Below, one piece after another: positions 34,397-44,715 of a stretch of 64,000 nt of DNA (its first letter is position 1; the number at the start of each line of letters is the position of its first letter). The stretch spans positions 1 through 64,000 of the forward strand of contig JANNUS010000017.1 in assembly GCA_031395485.1 (NCBI GenBank). Reading direction: 5' to 3'. This stretch comes from UBA2336 sp031395485 (lineage in GTDB: Bacteria > Bacteroidota > Bacteroidia > Cytophagales > Cyclobacteriaceae). The position numbers and the translations under genes were made by a program. The notes beneath the pieces were generated by a model, which saw nothing but the letters and a program-made list of their open reading frames with translations, did no database searches and was not told where the DNA came from.

Positions 34397-35365
34397 TTAA
34401 ACATTCTCGCTTCTCTTTTTAATTACTTTTAATATATTCTCCTGAATGTCTGACATGATCCATTGTCCCCAGAAACTCGCATAAAAATTAAATGTCGTTG
34501 TCAGCTTGAATTCGCTAAATAAATGAAGTCTATACTTATTTTGTCCAATTTGTTCTAGTTCATAAGTTCCCTCTAGTACATCAAAGAATTCTCCGCCTAT
34601 GAGAATGTGCTCATCAAAGGTTGTCGAAGGTATTTCATACGTATTTGGCCTTATAGAAAAAGTCATCATTCTTTCGTGCTCATACTTTAAAACAGTTTCG
34701 TCAAATACTAGGCCACCGTCAAAAATGGCTTCTCTTTTTGCTCCTATTCCCTCAAAGTCAAGTTCGGCTCTAATTGGTCTTGGTATTTGTAAAAAATTAG
34801 TCAGTTGTCCTTGGTCTTCAGTTTCTTTTATTTCTTTAACGCTTGTTACATTACTCCATATTTTGTCTTTGGGTGCTTCAATATCAATGAATGTATATGC
34901 TTTATAGAATCCAGGAATTTCTCCTATTACATTCTCAAGTGGTCCAATAAAAAATGGGAGAAGAATAGCCAATGATAGATGCAGATTATTTGTTTGGCGT
35001 GTTTTTTTAAGTTTAAAATATCCAGCAGTCACTCCGCCTAAACTTGAGAAAAATAGAAATATTGGCAGAATCATTATCCAACATGCCCACCCTTCAATAG
35101 AAAGAATTAGTGTCAGTACGAAGAAGACAACTATTGGTATCCAAGGATAGAATATTCTGTACCTCAAACCTTTTACCTTGTCTATGTCCGACAAGTAAAT
35201 TGTCAACGCCCCAACAACATATGGCAATGAAACAAAGAATGTTATTGTCATTAGTCGCCATAGCGAACTCCACTCATCCACGTCAAACAGGAATCTAATT
35301 AATAATCCAGCGACTACGGGTATTCCAATTACCGTTAAAATCCTAATCGTCTTCTCCATTGTCAT
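34397..35365 (-). CDS. Membrane protein with C-terminal SRPBCC-like domain
   Basis: A 322-residue protein. Four or five TM segments fill residues 5-155 (for example GIPVVAGLLIRFLF and WIPIVVFFVLTLIL). The C-terminal half, from YTFIDIEAPKDKIWSNV (about 165), looks like an SRPBCC/polyketide-cyclase lipid-binding fold ending in a long helix. Such domains bind hydrophobic ligands. I know of no assigned function. The start is ATG 35365, with ATG 35359 as alternative. Confidence 0.68.
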   Translation of the reverse strand: MTMEKTIRILTVIGIPVVAGLLIRFLFDVDEWSSLWRLMTITFFVSLPYVVGALTIYLSDIDKVKGLRYRIFYPWIPIVVFFVLTLILSIEGWACWIMILPIFLFFSSLGGVTAGYFKLKKTRQTNNLHLSLAILLPFFIGPLENVIGEIPGFYKAYTFIDIEAPKDKIWSNVTSVKEIKETEDQGQLTNFLQIPRPIRAELDFEGIGAKREAIFDGGLVFDETVLKYEHERMMTFSIRPNTYEIPSTTFDEHILIGGEFFDVLEGTYELEQIGQNKYRLHLFSEFKLTTTFNFYASFWGQWIMSDIQENILKVIKKRSENV

Positions 35366-35551
35366 ATCAAATGTCTGGATTAATTGTGGCTAACGTTTGT
35401 TTTAAAAATGAAGCGCAGCGAAATGTTAAGCCCGACCATCATGCAACTATTCCACGGTACCTAACTAAATTAATAAAATACTTTTAATACCTACACGGAA
35501 GCCCCGCATTGCATAAACATTTTTTTGCAAGCGGTGCATTTAATCACATCG

Positions 35552-37486
35552 TTAGTTTATCAAGTATGCTTTTATAAACTCGATAGTCGAATAGAATTGA
35601 AAGTCAATGTTATTTTTTTTCCTGAACCCGTGACCTTCATCTTTAGCCATTAAAAACCAAACTGTCCCACCGTTTTGTTTAATCTTGTCTTTCATTTGAA
35701 TTGACTCGGTGTATGGCACACGCGGATCATTACCCCCTTGAATAATAAATAGTGGCTTTTTGATTTGGTCTGTGTGATTCAATGGAGCAATGGATTCAAA
35801 ATAGGCAGCCATTTTGGGGTCTCGTTCGTCTCCATACTCAACTCTTCTTAAGTCTCTGCGATAGGCTTCGGTGTTCTTCATAAACGTATTGAAATTCGAT
35901 ATTCCTACAACATCAAGGGAACATCTGATTTTATCGTTATATAAATAGGCAACAGCTAAAGTCATATAGCCTCCGTAACTTCCACCGGTAACCATTATCC
36001 TATCTTTGTCAAGGTCGGGTTGATTTGCAATCCAATCAATAAGTGAACCAATATCCTTTACAGATTCTTCTCGCTTCATGCCATTATCCAAATCAACAAA
36101 GGTTTTACCATACCCTGTTGATCCCCGCACGTTTGGATAGATAATGGAAATACCAAGTTCGTTGAGAAAATAATTAGATCGTCCAAGGAAAGATGGTCGA
36201 GATTGACCTTCAGGTCCTCCGTGTATATTTATGATAACCGGTCGCTTGCCCGAAAATTTGGAAGAAGCCTTGTATAGGTATCCAGAAATCAACTTTCCAT
36301 CAAACGACTTCCAAGAAATTAATTTTGGTTCCTGAAGCGCAGAAACATCCATTCCGCCTACTTCACTCTCTGTCCAGCGGATAAGTGCATTGGTTGCAGT
36401 CTTGTATTCATAGACATCCGAAGAAGAGTTATGCGCGACATAGGTTATCCCTAAAGATTTTGAGTCACCTGACCAACTGATTCCGCCTACAAGACCCGTT
36501 GGGAAATCTGACACAGCAGTGTGCTTGTTTGTTAATGTAGAAAGCAAATATAACTTTGATAACCCGTTCTCATTCGTCACAAAAGCTAGCATTGAACCGT
36601 CTTTAGAAAGTTCGGCATCTTCAACATCCCAGGGAATTGTGGAAGAAATATAGTCCAGTTTTTTGGTCGAAATGTTATAGTAGGCGAGTCGGTTAAATTC
36701 ACTGTCTTTGTTGGTAATCAAATAAATACCTTTTTCATCTTTTGAAAAAGAAATTCCACTATACGTTGTTCGTTCATCTTTTTCAGGAAGCAGTCTAACT
36801 TTCGTTCCGGTATTGACATCAACGGTATATAGCCGTGTCTCGTTGACTGAAATTCCTTCCCGAAGAAGAAGTTTTGAGTCGTTCGATGACCAATCTACAA
36901 TTCCCCAGCCACCTCCTACATTTTCTACAATTTTCTTATCGGATGTCGGGTCCAGTGGATTCAGGGTGTATATATCTCGGTCCTGTCCATTTCTTTTCGT
37001 TGAGCCATATGCAATTCTATCACCTTTACTACTCCATTGGATACCTCCGTTTTGAGATCGTTTCCCATCGGTTAAAAGTGTAATTGCTTTTGTAGAAAGG
37101 TCGTATCGGTAGATCTGACCAAATTCATTTCCCCCAATGTCTTTGGTAAATAAAAAATATTCTCCCTTAGTGGGTTCAAATGTTGCGAATCCTATTGGTT
37201 CATCAAAGAATGTAATTTGCTTGCGATCTCCACCTGGCATTTTTACATAGTGAAGTTGATTGCTGTTGGCAAAACGAGTTGATATCATTAGTTCATTTCT
37301 CAATGGATGCCAAGCAACCAATGAAGCACCTCTGGATTCGGTATAGTTCTTTACCTCATTAATAAGGTTACTTGATAATGATGGGATACCTTCCGTCACT
37401 AGATTGTCGGCTACAGGAATAGATTGCTGCGCACTGACGCCACCTGTCAGAAAGGTAAAAAAGAGAATAATCTTAATTTGTCTCAT
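35552..37486 (-). CDS. S9 family prolyl-oligopeptidase-type peptidase
   Basis: A 644-residue exported serine peptidase. It has a signal peptide (IILFFTFLTGGVSAQ), then a seven-bladed beta-propeller (residues about 40-370, WD40/PD40-like repeats) that gates substrate entry. The alpha/beta hydrolase domain has GPEGQSRPSF, PNVRGSTGYGK, the nucleophile GGSYGGYMT (Ser near 500), Asp in GGNDPRVP and His in DEGHGF. It is of the acylaminoacyl-peptidase/DPP type and probably periplasmic. A rho-independent hairpin lies upstream at 37655. Confidence 0.88.
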   Translation of the reverse strand: MRQIKIILFFTFLTGGVSAQQSIPVADNLVTEGIPSLSSNLINEVKNYTESRGASLVAWHPLRNELMISTRFANSNQLHYVKMPGGDRKQITFFDEPIGFATFEPTKGEYFLFTKDIGGNEFGQIYRYDLSTKAITLLTDGKRSQNGGIQWSSKGDRIAYGSTKRNGQDRDIYTLNPLDPTSDKKIVENVGGGWGIVDWSSNDSKLLLREGISVNETRLYTVDVNTGTKVRLLPEKDERTTYSGISFSKDEKGIYLITNKDSEFNRLAYYNISTKKLDYISSTIPWDVEDAELSKDGSMLAFVTNENGLSKLYLLSTLTNKHTAVSDFPTGLVGGISWSGDSKSLGITYVAHNSSSDVYEYKTATNALIRWTESEVGGMDVSALQEPKLISWKSFDGKLISGYLYKASSKFSGKRPVIINIHGGPEGQSRPSFLGRSNYFLNELGISIIYPNVRGSTGYGKTFVDLDNGMKREESVKDIGSLIDWIANQPDLDKDRIMVTGGSYGGYMTLAVAYLYNDKIRCSLDVVGISNFNTFMKNTEAYRRDLRRVEYGDERDPKMAAYFESIAPLNHTDQIKKPLFIIQGGNDPRVPYTESIQMKDKIKQNGGTVWFLMAKDEGHGFRKKNNIDFQFYSTIEFIKAYLIN

Positions 37487-37654
37487 GGCTATTTGATTAA
37501 TGGTCAGTATAGTAAATCTATGAAATAAAAGATGTTGTCGTCACTTTTGAAAGAACATCATGGTTACTAAACTCATTTGTCCCACTGCATGGCTTAGCTT
37601 GCAACTCGAAAATATCCGCAATGCGCTCTTATAATATCTTCTAAAATAAACCAA

Positions 37655-37683
37655 AAAAGCCGGTCTTTTCAGAACCGGCTTTT
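37655..37683. terminator. Rho-independent terminator
   Basis: AAAAGCCGGT (37655-37664), a 9-nt loop, ACCGGCTTTT (37674-37683). A-rich on one side and T-rich on the other, it can work on both strands. It most likely ends the minus-strand amidohydrolase transcript (stop at 37749). Confidence 0.8.
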
Positions 37684-37748
37684 ATATTAGTGTTAGTCTG
37701 CGTTTGCCAAATACGATTTCGACACGCTCAACCCTAAAAATATAGTTT

Positions 37749-40700
37749 TTACTTATTCACCCCCGGCAAATTTTCAGGTTTGCTTTGCTCGTTTGCAAAC
37801 GAAGGCGCCTTGCGCACGGTCGGGTATACTTCATCTAATGTATTGCCATCATACAATCGTCCGTTCTTCATCACCTTGTTCACGGTGTTGGTGTTACGGA
37901 TGTTTTCCAATGGATTTTTATCGAGGATAATTAAATCGGCTAGTTTACCTGGCTCAATGCTGCCAATGTCACCATCCAATCCGATCGCTCGTGCACCATG
38001 GATCGTAGCTACTTTCAATGCATTGTGGTTACTCATACCGCCCGATGCCATGCTCCACAATTCCCAGTGAAAACCAAGGCCCTGTAATTGTCCGTGTGAA
38101 CCAACGCCAGCATTTCCTCCGGCCTTCACAAGGTCGTTCACAAAACGTGCGTGATCTTCAAACACATGCTCCTCTTTCATGAACCATCCAGGCCGTCTAC
38201 GTGACTTTGCATCCAACTCAGACTTAGCAGTGAAGTAATTAAGCTTCGGGTCGCCATTTACATTTTCCGTAGCGTAATAGAAATTTTCAGCCCATGGGCC
38301 GCCATATGCAACCAGCAATGTTGGTGTGTAGGTCATCTTTGCTTCCGCTACAGCGGTTGTGAAATCTTTGTATAATGGATAAATCGGGAAAGCGTGTTCG
38401 TGGCCCGGATATCCATCAATAAGATTTGTCAAGTTCAATTTAAAATCAAGACCACCTTCCGTTGTTGGCATCAAACCCTGTTCCTTACATGCTTGGATAA
38501 TCCATTGGCGATGTAACCGATTTCCCGTCAGGTACATCTTGATCGTTTTCGTGTTGTAGTATTCTGAGTACTGCTTCAAAATATCCTTTGTTTGATCGAG
38601 ATCCTTCAGGTTATAAGCCCAGAAACCAACACCGGGACCTGTGCTATAAATTCTAGGACCAATTACTTGACCGGTTTCTACCATATCGCTATAGGTAAGC
38701 ACATCGGTAGTAGCTGTTTGCGGATCGCGCGTTGCCGTAACTCCGTACGCAAGGTTGGCAGCATAAACCCATACCTGGTTTTTATGAATGCCCCAAGCCG
38801 GCCACATGTGTGCGTGTGTATCGATAAAACCGGGAACAATGGTTTTCCCCTGCATGTCCATCTTCAGAACAGACGCATCAACAGAAATAGAACCTGCCGC
38901 GCCAACTTGTTTAATGCGAGCATTTTCAATGAGCACATCGCCTTTCTCGATTACCTCATCGCCCTTCATGGTGATGATGCGTGCATTTTGCAACAATACT
39001 TTTCCGGAAGGAATGTCTTTTTGCACGGTTACTTTAATGCGAATCTCTTCAGGCTTATAGCCTTCATCTTTCTTCTCTTCTTTTTTATCCTTATCAGCAA
39101 CAGCGGTAGCAGTCGAGTCTTTCTTCACCTCATCCTTTTTGTCGTCCTTCTTTTCATCCTTTTCTTCTTTCGCTTTCTCTTCAGCAGCTTTCTTTTTCTT
39201 TAGTTGCAGTTCTTTGGCTTTTGCCGAATCAAGATTGAACGTAAAAAAGGCATTACCCAAGGTGTAGTAAACTACTTTTCCAGTATTACTCCAGCTTGGA
39301 AACTCGCCCCCAATTTTTGTAAGCTTTGTTGCCGGAAATTGAGCGCTGCTCGCATCAGCCACCGAAATCTTAGGTACTTCACCACCCGTTTTCGGAATCG
39401 TTACTACATACAAATCATTGTTAACCTGCGCAAAAGCTTTATCACCCTCAGGAGCCATTTTAATAATGCCTGCTGTTGATGGAGTTGGTGTTGGTTCCTG
39501 TGCGGATTCTACCAACATGCAATGATTTTCACCCAATGCAGAACCATAGGTTGTTATACCGGTAACCTTAACCAGAATTTTTTCATCCGTACCATCCCAG
39601 CGAATAGATACCAATCCCTTTCCATAACTATACAAATAAATCCGGTCATCCGATTTTACAAAGTGCGGACTGGTGCGACCTTTTGATTTTGTGATAAAGT
39701 TGACAGCGCCACCATCACCCGCAATCCAAAGTAAATCTTCTTGTCCTCCCGCATAAAATGGATCGGCCGCATCTTTAAAGATTTGATTGGCGCCTCGCAT
39801 GAAAACAATTTTATTTCCCTGGTATGTCCAAACCGGCTCTGTATATAATCCCGGAGCGGTCGTTAATCGAACTGGTTTCGCTCCTTTTGCTTTGAAATTC
39901 ATTTTATATAAATGACCAGCAGTGTTCTCCCACGTTACCCACGCTAACTGTGATCCGTCCGGACTCCAGCATGGCATTGCTTCTGTATAATTTGCTGTAG
40001 TAATACGCTTGGGTGTTCCACTTGGCAGATCAACGGTGTATAAACGATTTAATGCTGTAAAGGCTACCTGCTTTCCATTCGGTGAAACAACCGCATCCCG
40101 AATTTGTGTTACGCTCATATCTTTATCATCCTTGATCGGAAACTTGAAATCAACACGAGGCCCCACTAAAAAATCGATCTCCATTTCAAATGGAATATTG
40201 ATGGCGCTGCCTCCGCTTACCGGAATACGGTAAAACTTTCCGCCATACGATGCTACTACTTCTTTACTGTCAGGCGTAAACGACATCGCAGGCAACACAC
40301 CGAGCGGTGCGATCGACTCCTGTTCATCGCGTTGCACAGGATACGCTAACCATTTTTCATCTCCTGTTTTCAAATCATGAAGAACCAATCCCGTTTGATC
40401 GTTATGGCGTGATCCATACACTAACCATTTTCCATCCGGAGAAAGTGTAGGTGTGAAGGCAGAGCCATAGCGTTGTGTTTTTACTTCGGTCTCTCCATTT
40501 TCACGATCGTATACTCCAATTTGATATTGAGGAAGTTGAGCATTGTAATTCCATGCATTGAAGCGTTGTGAATACCAGATGTAACGACTATCCGAACCGA
40601 ATGCTGCCTCTACTATCTTAATATTGTCAGGCTTACTGATGAGTTGCGCTCCCGAACCACCATCCTTGTGGAACATCCAAAGTTTGAAGTTGCGTGTTCC

Positions 40701-41183
40701 GCGCGAGCCTACAATGTAATTCCCATCGGGCGTCCATTCGGCAGACTGATAATGATCGGTATTACCTTTTGTAACTTGTAGTGAATCGGATTTATCAACT
40801 GCAAACCACCATATGTTTTCGCCACCACTGCGGTCTGTTATGTATAAAAGCTTTGTTCCATCGGGACTAAACTTCGGGTGCGAATCGAAGGCCATACCTT
40901 TTGTAAATTGTTTGGGTTTACCTCCGGTTATTGGCATGGTGAAAATATCGCCCAGAAAATCAAAGGTAATAGTCTTACCGTCAGGACTAACATCGAGCGA
41001 CATCCATGTACCTTCGTTCGTTTTTATAGGGATGGTTCGGCCGACTTCCAACGGAAGATCCAGTTTCTTTTTAGGCTTCTCCTTTTTTACAGTATCGGCC
41101 TTGGGTTCTTTTTTTTCATCCTGCGCAACCACCGCGCTAATCGTGAAAATGAAGAGCATTGCAATCAAGTAGTATTTTTTCAT
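37749..41183 (-). CDS. Exported TolB-propeller amidohydrolase
   Basis: The 1144-residue protein has a signal peptide (MLFIFTISAVVAQ). The N-terminal two thirds are TolB/PD40 beta-propeller repeats (SPDGKTITFDF, SPDGTKLLYITD and similar). A Lys/Glu-rich low-complexity linker follows (about residues 665-715). The C-terminal amidohydrolase has the metal-binding VPGFIDTHAHMWPAWG, later His residues (GHEHAF, GVGSHGQL) and the closing GDIGSIEPGKLADLIILDKNP. Such giant fusions occur in Bacteroidota and are annotated as amidohydrolases. The substrate, perhaps a cyclic peptide or amide, is unknown. Confidence 0.86.
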   Translation of the reverse strand: MKKYYLIAMLFIFTISAVVAQDEKKEPKADTVKKEKPKKKLDLPLEVGRTIPIKTNEGTWMSLDVSPDGKTITFDFLGDIFTMPITGGKPKQFTKGMAFDSHPKFSPDGTKLLYITDRSGGENIWWFAVDKSDSLQVTKGNTDHYQSAEWTPDGNYIVGSRGTRNFKLWMFHKDGGSGAQLISKPDNIKIVEAAFGSDSRYIWYSQRFNAWNYNAQLPQYQIGVYDRENGETEVKTQRYGSAFTPTLSPDGKWLVYGSRHNDQTGLVLHDLKTGDEKWLAYPVQRDEQESIAPLGVLPAMSFTPDSKEVVASYGGKFYRIPVSGGSAINIPFEMEIDFLVGPRVDFKFPIKDDKDMSVTQIRDAVVSPNGKQVAFTALNRLYTVDLPSGTPKRITTANYTEAMPCWSPDGSQLAWVTWENTAGHLYKMNFKAKGAKPVRLTTAPGLYTEPVWTYQGNKIVFMRGANQIFKDAADPFYAGGQEDLLWIAGDGGAVNFITKSKGRTSPHFVKSDDRIYLYSYGKGLVSIRWDGTDEKILVKVTGITTYGSALGENHCMLVESAQEPTPTPSTAGIIKMAPEGDKAFAQVNNDLYVVTIPKTGGEVPKISVADASSAQFPATKLTKIGGEFPSWSNTGKVVYYTLGNAFFTFNLDSAKAKELQLKKKKAAEEKAKEEKDEKKDDKKDEVKKDSTATAVADKDKKEEKKDEGYKPEEIRIKVTVQKDIPSGKVLLQNARIITMKGDEVIEKGDVLIENARIKQVGAAGSISVDASVLKMDMQGKTIVPGFIDTHAHMWPAWGIHKNQVWVYAANLAYGVTATRDPQTATTDVLTYSDMVETGQVIGPRIYSTGPGVGFWAYNLKDLDQTKDILKQYSEYYNTKTIKMYLTGNRLHRQWIIQACKEQGLMPTTEGGLDFKLNLTNLIDGYPGHEHAFPIYPLYKDFTTAVAEAKMTYTPTLLVAYGGPWAENFYYATENVNGDPKLNYFTAKSELDAKSRRRPGWFMKEEHVFEDHARFVNDLVKAGGNAGVGSHGQLQGLGFHWELWSMASGGMSNHNALKVATIHGARAIGLDGDIGSIEPGKLADLIILDKNPLENIRNTNTVNKVMKNGRLYDGNTLDEVYPTVRKAPSFANEQSKPENLPGVNK

Positions 41184-41315
41184 AGAGGGTTAAATTATAG
41201 CCGGCAAAGTAAAGGATTTGGAACGGGTTTGTCACGGGAATTATATGAATGGAATAAGTTTATTTCATTACAATTGATTTCATAAACTGTAGGCTATCTT
41301 GCCAATCCGTTTAAT

Positions 41316-43259
41316 ATGACCGTACAAGAACAACTCTATAAAACACTCGATTTACTGCGCGTTGAGCGCCAGGCCGACCTGGAACAATACCGGCAAAAGG
41401 TATTGTTGGTACCCTTGCACCGCAAAACAAAAGAAGGAAAATGCTGGTATCCAGTAAGACTGAAAAGAGATTATATCGGTACAGGTGAGCGCCTCATAAT
41501 AGAAGTTGAGCGTACCCAGCAGCTTGATCAGCCCCACGTATTTCAAAGCGGAAAAGTCGTGAGTGTCTTCAGCAATGCATCCAACAAACCTGAAAAGCAT
41601 TACATCGGTGGCGTGATTAACTATGTGCGCGACAACACCATGGTTATTACCTTAAACAGCGATGACCTCCCCGATTGGATTGACCAAAATTTATTGGGTG
41701 TTGACCTGATGTTCGATGAAATGGCGTACCGCGAAATGGAGTCGGCATTGAAATCAGTAATCAAAGCCAACGATTCCAGAATTGCAACATTGCGCGATGT
41801 ACTGTTAGGTGGTAAGGATGCTTCTTTCAATTCAGAAACTGAAATCCAAAATCTAGAATCCAGACTAAACCTTAGCCAACTCAAAGCCCTTAGAAAAGTT
41901 CTCACGGCACAAGACGTTGCCAATATTCACGGGCCCCCAGGTACAGGTAAAACCACCACCCTTGTTCAGGCGATAACACTAACAGTTGCTGAAGAGAAAC
42001 AAGTGTTGGTTTGTGCCCCCAGCAATGCAGCGGTAGATTTACTGGCAGAAAAATTGACAGCGCAAGGGCTAAACGTATTACGCATTGGTCACCCTGCACG
42101 CGTTACCGAACAATCGTTGAGCAAAACACTCGATGCACGCATTGCCATGCACGAACATTATAAAGAGTTGCGCATTCTTCGAAAAAAAATGGAACAGATG
42201 CGTAGCATGGCGTTTAAGTATAAAAAAGATTTCGGGTATGCCGAACGTGAGCAACGCAAAATTCTCATGCAGGAAGCAAAAGCTATGAAAGCCGATGCCG
42301 ATGTGCTGGAGTTTTACATTATCAATGACTTGTTAAACAAAAGTGATGTGATAACGTGCACACTCGTAGGTGCTTCCAACAACAACTTGCGTGGCAGACG
42401 CTACAAAACTGTTTTTATTGATGAAGCCGGGCAAGCATTAGAACCTGCTTGTTGGATTCCCATTCTTCGTGCCGAACGCGTTGTGTTTGCCGGTGACCAT
42501 TTTCAACTGCCCCCAACGGTTAAATCAATTGAAGCCGCGCGCGATGGGTTTTCACAAACACTCTTTGAAAAATGTATTCAGCGTCAGCCACAAACAGCTT
42601 CCATGTTACAGGTACAATATCGGATGCACGAAGACATTATGCGGTTTTCGTCACGCTATTTTTATCATGATGAATTAATTGCTCATGAATCCGTTCAACG
42701 ACACGCCATCCAAATAGAAGATGGTGAAGGTGAATTAATTTCGCTTGCACCCGTTGAGTTTATTGATACAGCCGGATGTGGATTCACCGAAGCACAAGAT
42801 TCCGAAACCCTTAGTCGTTACAATGAAGAAGAAGCACAACTTCTGATTCGCCAACTCGAAAAATTAATCCGTAAAGTAGGTGTTGATCATTGGTCGCACA
42901 CCCTTGGAATTATCACTCCGTATAGTGCACAAGTAGAACGACTCGCTAAACTTGCCGAAGCTTCGGAAGAAATTTCTACAATTGGAAGATACGTTACCAT
43001 CAACACAGTAGATGCTTTTCAGGGACAAGAGCGCGATATCATCGCGATTAGCTTTGTTCGAAGTAATGAAAAAAGTGAAGTGGGCTTTTTATCCGACATC
43101 CGCAGAACCAATGTGGCAATGACACGCGCTCGTAAAAAACTTATTATGGTAGGTGACAGTGCTACACTGGGTACACATCCATTCTATCTTGAACTATTGG
43201 AATACGTTCAGCAAAAGGGGTTTTATAAAAGTGCGTGGGAAACTGATACTCAATTCTAG
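41316..43259 (+). CDS. SF1 DNA/RNA helicase of the UPF1/IGHMBP2-like type
   Basis: The 647-residue cytosolic helicase has an N-terminal RNA-binding-like beta region. Motifs are Walker A NIHGPPGTGKTTTL (about residue 204), CAPSNAAVDLL (Ia), FIDEAGQALEPACWIP (DEAG Walker B), GDHFQLPPTVKS (III), QYRMHEDIMRF (IV), TVDAFQGQERDIIAISFVRS (V) and NVAMTRARKKL (VI). This is the UPF1-like SF1B set, common in Bacteroidota. It is divergent from the amidohydrolase gene. The role may be R-loop or RNA processing, by analogy. Confidence 0.87.
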   Translation: MTVQEQLYKTLDLLRVERQADLEQYRQKVLLVPLHRKTKEGKCWYPVRLKRDYIGTGERLIIEVERTQQLDQPHVFQSGKVVSVFSNASNKPEKHYIGGVINYVRDNTMVITLNSDDLPDWIDQNLLGVDLMFDEMAYREMESALKSVIKANDSRIATLRDVLLGGKDASFNSETEIQNLESRLNLSQLKALRKVLTAQDVANIHGPPGTGKTTTLVQAITLTVAEEKQVLVCAPSNAAVDLLAEKLTAQGLNVLRIGHPARVTEQSLSKTLDARIAMHEHYKELRILRKKMEQMRSMAFKYKKDFGYAEREQRKILMQEAKAMKADADVLEFYIINDLLNKSDVITCTLVGASNNNLRGRRYKTVFIDEAGQALEPACWIPILRAERVVFAGDHFQLPPTVKSIEAARDGFSQTLFEKCIQRQPQTASMLQVQYRMHEDIMRFSSRYFYHDELIAHESVQRHAIQIEDGEGELISLAPVEFIDTAGCGFTEAQDSETLSRYNEEEAQLLIRQLEKLIRKVGVDHWSHTLGIITPYSAQVERLAKLAEASEEISTIGRYVTINTVDAFQGQERDIIAISFVRSNEKSEVGFLSDIRRTNVAMTRARKKLIMVGDSATLGTHPFYLELLEYVQQKGFYKSAWETDTQF

Positions 43260-43333
43260 TACTGCCACAATCCAAATAATTCAGCATCCAGAATCGAATG
43301 AAATTACTATCTTCAAAGCCTAAAATCTACCTT

Positions 43334-44710
43334 ATGAAAATAACCAAGTTAGCCCCACTTTGGGCTTTTCTCCCGATAGCTATCGGGATGCTGATCTGCA
43401 CAAAAGTAACAGCACAGGATATTGTAGTTCCGTATGAACAATTTACGTTGCCCAATGGGCTCAATGTTATCCTCCATAAAGACAACACCATTCCGCGGGT
43501 TACGGTAAACGTGTGGTACCATGTGGGATCGGGAAGTGAGAAACCCGGTCGCACCGGATTCGCTCACTTGTTTGAACATATTTTGTTTGAAGGATCGCAA
43601 CACGTGCCGGAAGGAAAGTTCGATCAGTGGCTGGAAGCTGCCGGTGCCGATAACAACGGTTCCACCACCGAAGACCGAACGAATTATTATGAAAATCTTC
43701 CAAGCAATGCACTTGACCTCGCCTTGTTTCTGGAATCAGACCGCATGGGTTTTCTTACTCAATCGCTGAAGCCAACTACGGTTGACGGCCAGCGTGATGT
43801 GGTGAAAAATGAACGCAGACAATCGTACGAAAACAGACCGTACGGAAAAGCATCCTTAGAACTTCCACCATTATTATATCCAAAAGATCATCCATACTCC
43901 TGGACGGTGATCGGTTCGATGGAGGATTTATCTTCAGCCAGTCACCAGGATGTAGTTGATTTCTTCACTACCTATTATGCACCGGGCAACGCTTCACTCA
44001 GTATTGCGGGTGATATTGATTTAAAAGCAACGCGTACGGCCATTGAAAAATGGTTCAACGATGTACCGGCAGGTAAGCCGGTTGCGAAAGTCAACCCTCC
44101 TGTTTCAGGACTGAGCGAAGAAAAAAGAGTGGTGATGGAAGACAAAGTTCAGCTTCCCAGAATCATGATGGTATGGTTAACGCCCCCGTCCTTCCAGCCA
44201 GGCAATGCAGAAATGGATTTGGTGAGCAACCTGTTAACCGGTGGGAAAAATTCAAGACTCTATAAAAGACTCGTATACGAACTCCAGATTGCCCAAAATG
44301 TATACGCCTACCAAGACTCTAAAAAATTTGCTTCGGAGTTTTATTTAGTGGCCACGGCCCGTCCGGGTATTTCGCTTGATCAACTGGAAAAAATTATGCT
44401 GGAAGAGGTTGACAAACTGAAAAATGAAGGTCCTACCGAGCGCGAGTTGCAGCGGGTGAAAAATCAATACGAGTCTGGGTTTATGTCGCAGATGGAAAGC
44501 TCAGGCAGCAAAGCTGATCAGCTTAACAGTTATTTCTACTACACGGGAAATCCGGATTATTTTAACGAAGACCTACAGCGTTACAAAGCTGTTAGCGGTA
44601 ACGACATCTCATCTACTGTGCGTAAGTATCTGAATAATGCACGCGTTGTGATGAGCATTGTGCCGGAAGGAAAAACTGATCTGGCCCCAATAAAAATTAA
44701 TCCACGGTAA
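43334..44710 (+). CDS. M16 zinc peptidase, catalytic subunit
   Basis: A 458-residue exported metallopeptidase. Starting at ATG 43334 gives a signal peptide (LAPLWAFLPIAIGMLI to VTAQ). The in-frame ATG at 43298 adds 12 residues and spoils it. The inverted zinc motif HLFEH is at residues 78-82, and the downstream Glu lies in VKNERRQSYENRPYG. This is the active half of a two-gene M16 pair like YmxG/PqqL-type or mitochondrial processing peptidase subunits. The next gene, 5 nt away, encodes the inactive partner. Part of its signal peptide is encoded by an 18-bp palindrome (43371-43388). Confidence 0.88.
   Translation: MKITKLAPLWAFLPIAIGMLICTKVTAQDIVVPYEQFTLPNGLNVILHKDNTIPRVTVNVWYHVGSGSEKPGRTGFAHLFEHILFEGSQHVPEGKFDQWLEAAGADNNGSTTEDRTNYYENLPSNALDLALFLESDRMGFLTQSLKPTTVDGQRDVVKNERRQSYENRPYGKASLELPPLLYPKDHPYSWTVIGSMEDLSSASHQDVVDFFTTYYAPGNASLSIAGDIDLKATRTAIEKWFNDVPAGKPVAKVNPPVSGLSEEKRVVMEDKVQLPRIMMVWLTPPSFQPGNAEMDLVSNLLTGGKNSRLYKRLVYELQIAQNVYAYQDSKKFASEFYLVATARPGISLDQLEKIMLEEVDKLKNEGPTERELQRVKNQYESGFMSQMESSGSKADQLNSYFYYTGNPDYFNEDLQRYKAVSGNDISSTVRKYLNNARVVMSIVPEGKTDLAPIKINPR
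43371..43388. repeat. 18-bp perfect palindrome TCCCGATAGCTATCGGGA
   Basis: A perfect palindrome inside the coding sequence for the M16 signal peptide, encoding LPIAIG. I remember this palindrome as over-represented in Bacteroidota genomes, mostly between genes. That recollection was not checked. Confidence 0.6.
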
Positions 44711-44715
44711 AAGAA

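Noticed and set aside
38592..39203. 203-codon plus-strand open frame inside the amidohydrolase gene
   Set aside because: It is antisense to an intact, motif-rich gene. Its C-terminal Phe/Leu runs are the reverse of the Lys/Glu linker codons.
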